NCBI RefSeq assembly: GCF_910591885.1
Contig: NC_063275.1
Coordinates: forward strand, 11,954,501 to 12,018,500
Direction: 5' to 3'
Length of the DNA: 64,000 bases
DNA from: Bombus terrestris
Taxonomy: Eukaryota; Arthropoda; Insecta; Hymenoptera; Apidae
Below are positions 33,850 to 46,500 of this stretch, in pieces. The notes beneath the pieces are model-generated. The model searched no databases, was not told the DNA's origin, and saw nothing but the letters and a program-made list of their open reading frames with translations. The translations under genes were made by a program, and so were the position numbers. The first letter of the stretch is position 1. Every line of letters begins with the position of its first letter.

Positions 33850-35781
33850 TAGATATATAGATTGTATAGATAAAGCTATATATGTATAGACAGATCTATA
33901 TATACAGAAAACGTATTGATATTACGAATTAGTAATAATAATCGCAAACTTATTAACGTAGGATAAGTCGTGCGAATACGAAAACCTTACGAAATAAACG
34001 TAATGAAACGTAACGATAACACCTTGTGTTATTTTTTGAGGTATCTTTGCACGAAATTCTCGATTTATCCAACTCTCCTTGCCCCACCATCCGTCTCACG
34101 GTTCGGCGATACCGACCGATACAACACTTGTAAAACTATTGTTCAACGTATCGGATGTTTGTTGGTATTACGGAGAGAGAAGTGCTTGGAAAAAAAATAT
34201 TTCGTTACAATTCGTTTTTTTTTTTTCTTTTTTCAACGATGAACATCAGTATTCACAAAAGTGTAAATGTATACAGTACGAAACACGATCGATATAAACA
34301 CCTGCGAAAATAATAGGACCTTTTAATTATCCGTGGCATTGATCAAAATTAATTCCATTATTGCGAGGGAAAATTTTCGATACTCTCGAAAAAAAATATT
34401 CGTTTTACTCAACACGATGAAACGTAAAATTAAAAAAAAGGGAGAAATGGTCAAACAATCGTTTGAATCGGATTAACAAACCGAACGATTTTACGACGGA
34501 AAAAATATAAAAGTAACGCATCGTTTAGGATTGCGAAAATAATACAAAGGTGAACTCGTTTAGAAGCTTCGCGAAATTTTCAAACAGATGCTTCGACTAT
34601 TGTATATACAACCGCTGCATTTTGGTTGGCACTTTGTTGCATCTCAGAGATCGATTTCGATTATTTCTAGTCACGACTCACGAAACGTTATTTCTCCGTA
34701 TCGACGTGGGCGATAATGGAAAGATAAGAATATCTTGCAACGTCCAGCCGAATTTGTTCATCGAGATATGTATTTGTATGATCGAACGACATCGAAGCCT
34801 GCGTAATTTCGATGAAATTCTTTTTGCAGAGCGCAATGCTAATAATAAAAGGTACGATCAAGTTAATTGAGTCAAGCTAAGTACATAATTTGTCTCGTAA
34901 CTCGGCAAATTTGATTAGGTAGCACTGTTATAAGTCTCGACTATCATGAATCTATTTTTAAAGTTTGCAGCAAATCTGCAAATATTTAATAGAAATTACA
35001 AGATATTTCATTTGACATTAATATGATTTACATTGTTAATTATACAGATTATTACGAGGTTATGTTGTACATACCCAATTATTAGAGGTTATAGTCAAAA
35101 GGCAGCCGTTATTAGTATAAGAAAAAGTTGAGTAAGTATTACATAGCATAGTTGTCCTATAATTTAGTATTCCGTAAAATTAAGATATAAAGAGGTTGTG
35201 TTTAACTATTAGAGGTTGCGTTCGAAAGTCTCGTTAACAATTAATATTCGTTATTAATATGAAAAAGGGCTCAATAACTAACACAGTGGCTCTACGATTT
35301 AGTAACGAGTAAAGTTTCGTCCGGTTGTTCGATGGTTTTCGCTCGAGGCGGTATTGAACTGCATCTGTCGAAACACGTGCTCAGGATAAAGCTGGGCTTT
35401 AGGACGTTTCGTGCCGGCAATCCGTTAGTTCGCCGAAAGATAGAGTATATACCTATTGACCAGTTAGCAGAATCTCTCCGAGCACGCGTTAGTCTATCCT
35501 GTTCCTTTCGCCTAAGGGTCTTTGGTTTATGGAAAACCCAGGGTCGAGAATCTCTTGGAACATAACCGTGTGCCCTATTCCAAAATGCACACTGGCTCCG
35601 TCAGAGTTTTAGCTATTTATCTATCGAGAACCAACGTTGCGTTAACGCAATATTTTATGTGTAATTTCTTTTTGGTCAAATCACATTCAATTCTAGCGTA
35701 ATTGTTAAAAGGTATTCCAGAAATTTGCCATATATTTTTTCTTTCGTTGCTAATTTTTCCATTTAATCTTTATAACTGTAT

Positions 35782-36085
35782 TTTATTAAAATCTTTACCT
35801 AACTCAAAAACAAGAAAATTGGAAACGAATTTATGCAAAATAATACGATGCAAATCGAATGCAAAAATAATACGTATTTTTTATTGGAAATTGTTCAGGA
35901 AATAACATAGCGAATGAAAATTATGGCGGGATTTATTAAAAACTTCTACCTAATCTAAAAATAAGAGAATTGAAGGCAAATTCAAAAGGATGCAAAAAGA
36001 TGTGTTTTTTATTGAAAATCACTTAAAGAACCGAAATGGTGAATGGTAACGTGACGGCTGTTGAATTAACAGAAAATTATGGTAA
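35782..36085 (+). repeat. Diverged tandem duplication, period about 150 bp
   Basis: TTTATTAAAATCTTTACCTAAC (35782) recurs as TTTATTAAAAACTTCTACCTAA (35932). CAAAAACAAGAAAATTGGAA recurs as TAAAAATAAGAGAATTGAAG. AAAATTATGGCGGGATTTATTA (about 35917) recurs as AAAATTATGGTAAAGTTTATTA (about 36073), marking the start of a third partial copy. Offsets range from 128 to 156 bp because of internal indels. Confidence 0.75.
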
Positions 36086-39000
36086 AGTTTATTAATTGCT
36101 TGTGACAGGCACTTTATCAAAGGCAGAATCGAATTAGCGATCGACAGGCGAAAGTGATGGACATCAGAAGAGGTATTTGCACGGAATGTAAACTGTCGGG
36201 ATGGTGGGCTGGCATTAGTCTCTAAACCGAGCAAACACACGCGGTTCCATGCGACCGACTCAGGTTGGGGCAATTTTAGAGCGGCAGAATTCGAGGGTGC
36301 AGAAGTCATCCGGCTCTCGATCTTTATCTCCACGGCAAACACTTAAAATTATCCACCCTGCAGCGTGCAAATACGTTGTGGAGAATGCCCGACCCCCTCA
36401 TTTAATTCTTAACCTAAATGGTTATCGTACCTTTCTTTGTGAAACAGCCTCAGAAATCGCTCGGAAAAACCCTCCTTTGAAACTTGATCCTTTCTAATTC
36501 TTCTTGGTCTTCAACCGCAAGATGCATTTTGTCACTGGCACAGAACAGAAATCATTCTTTACATAGCTCTATTCATTTACAGTGACATACGCCCACTAGG
36601 TGAATAATTAACACGGCGTTGCCTAATGTATATTGACGGGTCACATGACATGTTACCGATAAAAAGAATAGTCGAGGTAAAAAATAAGTAGACACATAGT
36701 GGAAGAAAATATGTACATATTAATGAACTTTAATTCAACTAATGCTAGTGTTATATACATAAGTTTTATTTATTATATACCTTTAGAATATATAGATTGT
36801 TTAATAAATAATTAGAATTAATAAATAATGGAATTAAATAATTAGACATTTTTGTGTAATCAAGCCATATTTAATGAAACTTTATTGATATGTATTTTCA
36901 CTAGCTGTCCACTTATTTTTGTTCCTGACTGTACGTAGTTTAAACGCGGTAATTATTATCCAAGTTATTCAAAAACTTAGGTTTTTTTTTATAAATTCCT
37001 ATCAAACAATCAGCCGGTTAAATTTTTAAATTTCGAAACTTTGTTAAAAAGTCTTGTAATACTGAAATTAATGGTATTTAGGCTCATGTTCATTGAGATC
37101 TTTTTTGCTTGTTTTCGCGAATACTACATGTTTCTTATGAGATTTTTTGTAACGCCTTGCGATTACCAAATTACTAATCGTGCCATAGAAATGATCAAAA
37201 TGGATAGAAAAAAGTTTCGCTTTGAAGAGTAAAATCTCTATGGTAAAAACGGTTGGAACTACGTTCCCACGTGTAGCGTAAACATTGCGTTGACGGAAAA
37301 ACCATGGTCGAATGACGATCATTTCGACGATAGGAACGCTAGTCGCACGCTCAAGCTGCAACGTCGACTCGCGGTCCTCTTGTTCGCTTTTTCCCGCCCT
37401 TTCCTCCCACTCTATCGTTACTTCCTTTTTTCTGTTTCTTCCCGCGTAACCGTTGCGGCGGTATTAGCGGTTCCATGCAATCATCAATTTCAAACAAGAG
37501 AACGAAAGAGAAAAAAAGTTTGGCCGTCGGCTTACTTAAACAAACAGTACGCTCTACGAAATGGACGGAGAGAGAAAGAGAATCGACAGCGTAAACCTTC
37601 TTCGTTTCCGACTTACGTACAACCGTTTTTTTCTAAGCAACCCAGCAATGAGATGCATGCTGCGTCGAGAACCGGTCAGTGATAGCTTACAGAATTGCGT
37701 TTCGGAGCAGAAAAACCGTAACAAAGAAGGTTATAGGTTACAACGAAAACGCTAATGATTTCTTGTCTCATTTCCAATAAACGATGGTTTACAATAAAAA
37801 GAGAGATTAATGTTTAGATTAGAATGTTTATTAACCTTCATAATCTTAAATCAGTATAAAATACAATAGATTAGAGTTAAAGTATGATTGATCTTTATTA
37901 TATGACGTTATTAAATTAATTATTACATAGCCATAGAAACAAGGAAATTGAAAATGAAAATATGTAATAGGACTTTTACTGTTATCATTTCCTTAATAGT
38001 GTAGTGCTTGTTGGATTATCCTGAAACAATCGAGAAACCTATAATAATATCAGTATGTTTTTCAGGATTAATGAGACTACTATCATTATTATATAATTAC
38101 TAGCATATAAATAAAGCTTCCATTGAAAACAGAAAGCAGATAAGAAACACATAAGAGTTTCCCGATTATAGATTGTTAGTTTTCAAAGAATATTTCTGAT
38201 GCAAAAATCCAAACAAAGGAAACAAGATATAACCAACACAGTGAGGACGAGGATGAAAAGAGAAGAACGAACGCATCGTCAAGAGAGAAGCGTAGAAGAG
38301 AAAGGGGGCATCGCCATCGTCTGCTCGTTCAGGGGAAGACGACAGGTGTGCATTTCCCAGAGACCCGCGGCGAAACGCGAAACTGGAATCGCTGCTGGAG
38401 TACCGTGACCTAACCTCGTTACACGTAGTCGACTTCTATCGTCGCAGTCGCTGCTCCTTCTCCCTCTTCCTTCCTTTATTCTATTTGTAAAAATTATTTG
38501 TCTCGCTTCTTATAAATGATAATGATATTGAGTTTCTAAAACAAGATAATGTTTTTAGAAATTAATATGTAAGTCTTACAATCCTGAAATGATTCTATTT
38601 GAATTCTACGATCTAGGGTTATGGAGAATGAGATTTCATGATATCGTGATATATAGATACTATAATCGTTAAATGATGCAATACGTACCACACGATCTCA
38701 TGATTCTATAAATCCAACCAGAGTTCTACGGCTTCAAATATATTAAAAAAGAAGTTCTACGATATTCTTAAGACGACATGCTATAATCCAGTGATGGAAT
38801 ATTTAATCTAATGAGCTTAAGTTATGCGAAAAATTTCCTTATTCCAGTACATACATGATTTTTATCTCAAAGTTCTATTAGAGGAGAAAAATCATATTTA
38901 GAGATTATATAATATTTTTTTTAGAAACATAACTGAGTAAAATAATAGTCGCCTAGAGCTGGAGCAACGGCGAAGTATAATCGAGCGAGGCGCCTGGTCC

Positions 39001-42000
39001 ATTAGAACAAACTTTCACAGAGACGAACCAAAATCTCCATTCCGTCGTATTCCAGCAAATGGACAGGGTCACACGGGAACAAGAGGCAAGTGTACGTGGA
39101 AACAGAAAAAAAGGTACGGAAGAGTCTGGCCGAGCGTGGTGGTGGATAAATAGAATTTCATTTACATCCAACACAGTGGCGCTGTCCGAGCAAAGGGTAA
39201 AAAGAAAAAAAGCTGTTCGCAGATAACGGGGAAGATGGGGAAAGAAATGGGGGAAAAGAACGGTGTGGGGATGAGCAACGAACAGGGACCAATTAAAATT
39301 GGCAATTACAAATGTTCGAGAAAGTTACAATATTCCGTACCACGTCTATATTTTTATCTCCCTCGTGGTTTTTCTTTTCTCTACGCATTCGGTTGCCTCA
39401 TTCTCAGATGAGAAAAAAAGGACACAAAGAATTGGTAAAAAAGAAAAAGCGAAAAATAAAAATAAAAGAAGGGACCAATGGAAATTGGTTCGTGTCGGTG
39501 TAGAAACGGAGGTCCGTTGCTATCCAATGGTAGCCGCAAGAACAGATCGATAGTCGCTGGATGTGGAGCATCGCCCTGCCACGACCACCATCGTGAAAAT
39601 CGCTCGAAAGCGGTTTATCGGTGCACGACCATCGCCCGGGTTTGTTATGAGTATCTCTGTCGAGAAAAATATTTATCGAACTTGGCCAGCTCGCTTCCCG
39701 AATATTGCTATAGTTATTACGAAACGTATCTCTTCATTTAAAACTTGAAAGTTTTCTTAGAATTATTATCATGTAATAAGTAACAAGATCCATCTTCACT
39801 CTTTACAAGAAATTACTTAGTGCTTGTAAATGAACTTGACTTTAACACTGCATCTGGTAATTTTCTCTTTGATACTGATTTTACTACAAGCACATAATTC
39901 GATTAATTTCAAATTTCAATTTTTGTCTATTACATTACTTATTATCCTACAGTAATCAACTACTTAGAGCTAAAGATTTTGATTAACTTGATTTTGAAAA
40001 TGTTCCAATTTAGATATCGTTTCATTCGGTAAATAAAATATGTAATTGCTGTCAAAAGTTTCTAAGCGGACAGTGAAACGTAACGATCATTGTATGGATA
40101 TTCGTGTAGATTGTAGATGAGATCACACTTAATCGCGGTTTAATTCGAAATAAAGTAAACAATGGCGCCAGTCGAAAATGCAAACGTCATTATGACGTTG
40201 AATGCTAAATCGGTTGTGCGAAACGTTCCCAGGAACACATTGGTAGACACATTTACACGTCGCAACAGTTTGTTCGTTCTCGCCAGTAATTTCGAATTTA
40301 ATTGGCACACCTACCAACGTATCAAGGAACGTCGATGTACTGATGTCTCTGCCGGTTTCCGTCCCTTCCGCGCGTCTATCTTCTTCGTCCATAACATTGA
40401 CCCCGGAGGCTACCCTAACGCATCACACGTTATTATAGCATGGTAATTCGAATTTAAAATAGGCAATTAATTAACCGTATGCGCCTACCCATCTTTGTCC
40501 CTCATGGTACAACTTCATCGAATGATACTGTGCTCGCGAATACTTTATATTTATTTTCTGCATTGTCTACAACATCGACCACCATAGGGACGAAATAATT
40601 CCTCTGGTATCATGATTTTCACATTTGTCGAAAAGAGCGCTTTCATTTCATTTTTCGACTCATGATTATGTATTTCCTTTGTCCTCTAAAGATTACAAAT
40701 TACTTACCACAACTGTATTTTTCTGGTTTAATATTTCAGTAAATAATATAAATTTTAACAGCTGTAATTTATTATTAAAAATATTTGTATGATTACTATA
40801 CCTGGGCTTCCTTAAATAAATGAATTAATATTGTGCAAGAGGACCCTAACATAAATATTATTAATAGAGATTACCACCATCTTTTATTCTATTAACACAT
40901 GAGTACACATGGATTTCTTAATCGTAATGTATAGCATTTTTTATGTGTCTTCCACGGGAGACCCACTTCCCAGAGTGAAAACTACGGAAGACGGTAGGTT
41001 TCTTGGGCCACCCGCAACGAGTGCACCAACGGGATCCCATAGTCTAGTCCCCGTACAACCCGCGGTGTGTTTACGAAATTACGGATGATAATGTAAGCAT
41101 TTTTTCACGCTCTCCATGCGTGTGGGTCCACATTCAATATGTACTGCGTCCGAGTATACGCGTCGCGTCCCGCTCCGGGGCTAATTTTAGGGTGTTCAAC
41201 CCCCGTACGGCACGTTGCCCGACACCGTGCCTGTTTACACGTACGTACGACCCACGAGATTCTGACACCGAATGCCATTAAACCATTCAACCGGCTCCAT
41301 ATTCCTGGAATTGCATCTTCACCAAATCTTCATCAGTAAATGGCTTCCTGTACTTAAATTCTCTGTCATTACATTTTCAAAAGATGATTGCAAACTGCAT
41401 AATTTTATTTTGAGATTTCTCAACATCGATTTCACTATTCAACATTTTTTAAGAAAAATGGCAAAAAATCTTTTGGCAAGTCAGCTGATAATAACTAAAA
41501 ATTTAGCCTAATCTGAATGTATCTGAGTTAATTAAGAACGAGGTTATACAAGTTATAATTTGATAATAGATCTAAAACTATCCGCAGCGAATGAACGTTG
41601 TATTCTATTGAACGCGTCACACAAAGGGAAAACACCATGTGAGTTGGCATCTTTAACTTCATCTGAGAGAACTCGGTTCACATTTTGCCGGGCAAGCGAC
41701 CCAAAGCGACCCACGAAACCGTAAACATTTCCGTTGTGTCGGCGCGGCGTCTCTCTTTAGGCTTCGTGTTACAGCATTCACGGACGAGTACACCCGCCAC
41801 GCGTGCATAATGGCGTGCAAGAGGAAGGCCGTAGTCTCCAAATAGCATTAAGTCATTGCCGGTGGCCAGTGGTGCGCGTGATATCCTCCTGTCGCCTACC
41901 GATTGTATTGTTACTTTGTTACGCGCACATCGCGCGCGCGTATTGTGCGTGGATGCACCTTCAAGCCCGTGGATGCGATCCTCCCAACCTAGAAAGATAT

Positions 42001-43246
42001 ACAATGAGAGCCAGACAATGAACTGATTGTTTCGAGTTTGTGTTCTGATAGTTACGCCGTGCTTGCTCCCGTGAGAAGGTAGCCGCATCCTTGTTCGATC
42101 GATTTACGCTTTTTTACGTCGGGTTGAATTATTAGGCTAACGGTTATAGTGAATGCTGATTTTCCAATGAAACGTTTTTTATCGGTTTCTACAATTCGTT
42201 TTAATTATATCAAATTTTTGTAGTCATATGAAAGTAACCGAATGATACGAAACTTAATACAGAGTGATCTCTCATTAGTGGGCTCAAAAGAAGTCGCTGT
42301 TGCCTTTATTACTCTATGTGTACATACGTGAGAAGTGAAAACAAGAATGTGAAAATAATAACGATTTCAAACGAATCACATATACTAAATACAGGCGGTA
42401 TCGGCTTTTGATGTCGCAACGTTGTTTAATTAGTAATCGGCGACTTCTCTTTTTGGCTCTCAGCGAGACAATCACCTTATGTAATAACTAAAGCTGATTA
42501 ATATTAGGTTTTCATTCGTCAGAATCAGAACACGTATCCATTGCATAGCCTTATACTTGTGTTTTGCAGTTGTCAGCGATTGTAAAGAACTTCCTAACTT
42601 CAACCAACATTAATGAAATTGATAAAATTATACAAATTGGAAACATTTTATATAGATTATATGTGTTAACTAAATATTGCCTGTAATATAAAAGTGGTGA
42701 CTACTGAAATAGTGACAGTGTAATCTGCATAGCTCTTCTATATACCACTATGTGTGTTAGTGTTTTTATCGTTAAAGATGCATTCCTCAATTTCATGTAG
42801 CACTTAGCAGTAACAATGATCTATGATTACTAAACAATTAACTTTAATTGAAAATGGATTGATACCAACAACTTCCTTGTTCAAACACAATCCCCTGAAA
42901 AAGATCATCGTGCTGACAGAGGGGAAGCGAGTGTACATACGGTTACATTCACCGATTTCACGGTAAATCGAGCGTTCCTTAGTCATGGACCTGGCGTACC
43001 CTTACGCAAAACCTATTGTATACGAGTGCCTCCTGTGGTGTCACGGTAGAACGAGAACACAACGCGGATTGGGCCGCAGGTCGTCCTATCTTCAAAATAG
43101 CATTACCAGCGTTCATAATGGCTCAATCGGTGCATCAGTGCGTCGTTGATATGGCTTAAAACTTTGGACCTGAAATTGGTATATACGTACATGGTATACA
43201 TATAGAATTCATGCTATGACAAGCGAATAAATTTATAGCAAACGTT
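36086..43246. other. Intergenic DNA with GC islands, no gene recognised
   Basis: GC-richer islands lie at about 36110-36500, 37260-37720, 38200-38460, 38950-39300, 39480-39710, 40140-40450, 40950-41300, 41640-42120 and 42880-43170. Forkhead-type words occur at 41068 (TGTTTAC), 41232 (TGTTTAC) and 41721 (GTAAACA). A CG-alternating run lies near 41930. The 130-codon open frame at 37290-37682 has no internal ATG until its end and is not taken as a gene. Confidence 0.5.
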
Positions 43247-43519
43247 TCTATAACCATTAAGGCGATACACAACAAAGGAGATTAGACACATATATATCTT
43301 TCAGGAAAGGGTACGAGAAGATACGATTCTACTCGTGATAAGTATAGGCGCCTATTTGTAGAACATTTATTTCAATTTCAATTTCCTATCCATTAAGGCG
43401 ATACGCAACGAAACAAAATAGGTGTATTTATACCTTTTGACAAGAAGAAACAAGAAGATACGATTTCATTAGTGGTGAGCATGGAGGCCTGTTCACGGGC
43501 TGAAGATTTATTTTAATTT
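43247..43519 (+). repeat. Diverged tandem duplication, period 136 bp
   Basis: CATTAAGGCGATACACAACAAA (43255) recurs as CATTAAGGCGATACGCAACGAA (43391), an offset of 136. AAGATACGATTCTACTCGTGA recurs as AAGATACGATTTCATTAGTG, and both copies end with TTTATTTCAATTTC / TTTATTTTAATTTT. Confidence 0.8.
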
Positions 43520-46500
43520 TGCGTGTTAAACGTGACAGCAAAATGCTTTACGAGCCATGAATTATTCTGGGTGAGTATTTTTTCAACGAAGTGGTGAACG
43601 TTCACACGAAACAGCAACAATCAAAACCTGTGTAAATTTATTATGTATTAATGTTTCGATGTGAAAATAAAAATAATCGGGGCGAGGTTAGCGCAAATAA
43701 GCTTCTTGACTCGACACTCGGTTCTACTATCGAAAAGTGTTACACAGATAAGGGCCTCGATAGGGTGGTACAGGCGATGACGGTGATTTAATATTTTTCT
43801 TGTTATGAGTATAAGCTCGCTAGTTTATTCTGAAAACAGTAGGCAAGCACCGCTTCGTGTCCTCGTGCAAAACCACCTGCACGAACGAACAACCATCGTG
43901 AGTATCGTCGTCGCATTCTGGATCTTATTTATTCATATATTTACGCCGCTCATTTTTCCCGCCAATTTAATCTTATCATAAAAAGTTTAATATCGTCCAG
44001 CATCGATCATTATAATAGTCAATGTATTAATTTATAGGTACAAATAGTATTGCATTAATCAAACTAATAAAAGATTGGACTATGTATGAAACTAATCATG
44101 TTGTTAACAATTTTGACAAAGTCTTCTCGTCTACTACCAGATGAAAATGGCACTTGTTTATGGATTCAAAACGGTGCTCGTTTATTTGTTTATATGAAAT
44201 TTGTTGTTGGAAATGGAAGAAAGCTTTTACATTGGGATAATGAAAATAGGATTTAGTTCTGTACGAATTCCAGACATGGTGCATTTATGTTTCATCTATC
44301 CAACATGACTGGGACAGAGCGAAGAAGAAGAAGAAAAAGTGAGTTCTATGCGTTTACATGATTATTTCGAGAAGTCAAGGCGTCGCGGTCGAGACGCGTC
44401 CGCGTCACTGATGGATGCCGCTAACGAGCACGACTGACGATTGACAAAATATTCTCAGTGCGTGACCGAATGTAACTATACCTGCTTCTGCATGTAACAA
44501 ATACATATAATCTTGAGTTCATGATTATTGAAAAGAATAGAATCTTGCTATAAAAATCTATTATTAGACTAATATTATAGAATCATTCTTAACAGCATTA
44601 TTATGCTTAGAATCATTTTAGTAAAAATGAATGTATATTTGAAACTTATATTGAATTTGTTATTTTTTCTAAGATGTTGCGCTATTGGTTAATATTCAAG
44701 GTTAGCCATTTATTTCTTTCCTCTTGTTTTTTAGTTATAACTAAAAAGCGAACGTTTTAAAGAAATGGTCAATAGAAGAAAGAAGCGATCGTTCTCTGCG
44801 GGCAGAAGGTGTTGAAGTAGGTATGCCAAGTTAAATATACGCGTAGGACGCGCAGGCAGGACAAAAAGCACTTCCTCTTGTCTGACGAGTACACTTTGAA
44901 GACCGAACGTAGGCTGTAAGCAGGCAAAATAAGAATCTTTGCTCCATACAAGAAAGCATTCTACTTTTTGAATAATTCTTTGCTCACCCTTTTGCTTCAT
45001 CTTTCCTTTTGATTTCTCACTGCCCAAGTATGTGTTCTCTTCTATATAAATTTGTATATCAATAAAATTCCATTATCAGAAAATTAACATACAAACTTAT
45101 TCCTTGATATAGAAATAATCAAATAGATGCTTATGAAGTATAAAATGAAAATGAAGTAATTGAAGTACTATCAAATTTTTCTCCGTTATAACAATGAGGT
45201 GGAAGATCATGGTTGTGAGATCATGTAGAATCTTCTTGGACACGCACGTAAGTTGTAACCGTTTCTTGTTGATACTGGCAATGAGTTATGTTGACACAAC
45301 GCAACCTGTCGTGGCTGCTCGTTGAATATTAAGAACATATTATGACAGATATGCCATCCGAAGATCAAGAAAATTAGATAGCGCACGCTAGTCTGAAATA
45401 ATAATCGCTCTAGGGGTCATGAAGCGAGCGACAAGCAATTATAAAAAGATAAATTTTGCACGTAACTAGAAGCCAGCTCTGATGAACGAACCGTCGGAGT
45501 CGGATTCACCAGTTTTTCTAACCGTGACGCTTGTTTAAATCTTGATTCCAGCATTTCGTGCACTCGCCGTGGACCAAGAGACTCCACTAATAACCCGGAT
45601 CAACGTGAATCTCCGTGTCGATCAAAATCAAAGATCTTCTTTGGAAAAGTCGATACGTCAACAAACACGGCGTCAGTCGAGTCTCGTCTGAACTTTGCAC
45701 GGATACCGGGAAATCCCAATGTTAACTGATATGCCAGTAAGACGGAGCATATGGTGCACTCAATCGGATGTTAATCACAAAATATAGATATTTAATTATA
45801 TTTAAAGATGACTCGACGTTTCGTTTACATATACATACATAAAGACATGCGTAGACGCCGAAATTAAGATTGTAAAGTTGAAGAGGATATTAAAGATAGA
45901 TATTTACGAAGTCAGTTGCAGTGGCGCAAAACGAAAAGTCGAGACAGCTTTTTGTCAAAATGTTCGGCAATCTTTTGCGCGAGCCTCGAACCGTAGCCGC
46001 TAATAAAACAATAAAAAAGCTCATTGGGCTACTGTGGCGTGTTTCAAAGAGACAGTAATGGGGCTTGAAAGTTGCCGGTTAGGAAAAGGAAGTAGAAGGA
46101 GAAAGGGCTGACGACGAAAGGAAAAAATCAGAGAAGAGACAAGAGACATTCGTCTTCGAAGGCGTTCAACCGTTTGATAGCGGAACCCACCCAGCGTTGG
46201 CACTGCTTGCCTCCTTTCAGAGGAGGAAATTGGCTGCAACCGTCAGAATCATTTATCGGAGTGACAACCGTAGAAATCTAAATTTCTACGCATCGAAAGA
46301 AAGTGTGCACTTGTATGTAAATAAATACTGCAAGGTGGATCCAATGAGATGATTCTTACAGATAGGCTGAAATGAAATTGAAATATATAGTAACAGTTAA
46401 CGTATGTAATATTTGTACAGGAATATTTGAATTCATATCCTTGAAGTTTTGAAATTTTTAATTTTTTAATTTTAGATATTTAAATATGAAGAACAATATA

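Larger units (their letters stand above)
30588..35781. other. croc 3' flank and AT-rich intergenic DNA
   Basis: Composition drops to AT-rich at 30588, as expected for 3' UTR. Possible poly(A) signals are ATTAAA (30876) and AATAAA (31662). There is a poly-A run near 31066, (TA)n at 33809-33849, and GC-neutral blocks at about 33540-33700 and 35300-35620. At 31571 a 13-bp word ATGGCCGCAGCTG stands out in AT-rich DNA. No second gene was recognised. Confidence 0.5.

Noticed and set aside
37290..37682. 130-codon plus-strand ORF
   Set aside because: No in-frame ATG until the last residues and no recognisable domain.
45466..45732. Open frame of about 88 codons without an ATG, preceded within by an acceptor-like TTGATTCCAG
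   Set aside because: Ser/Arg/Asn-rich sequence with no recognisable family and no matching donor; not enough to call an exon.
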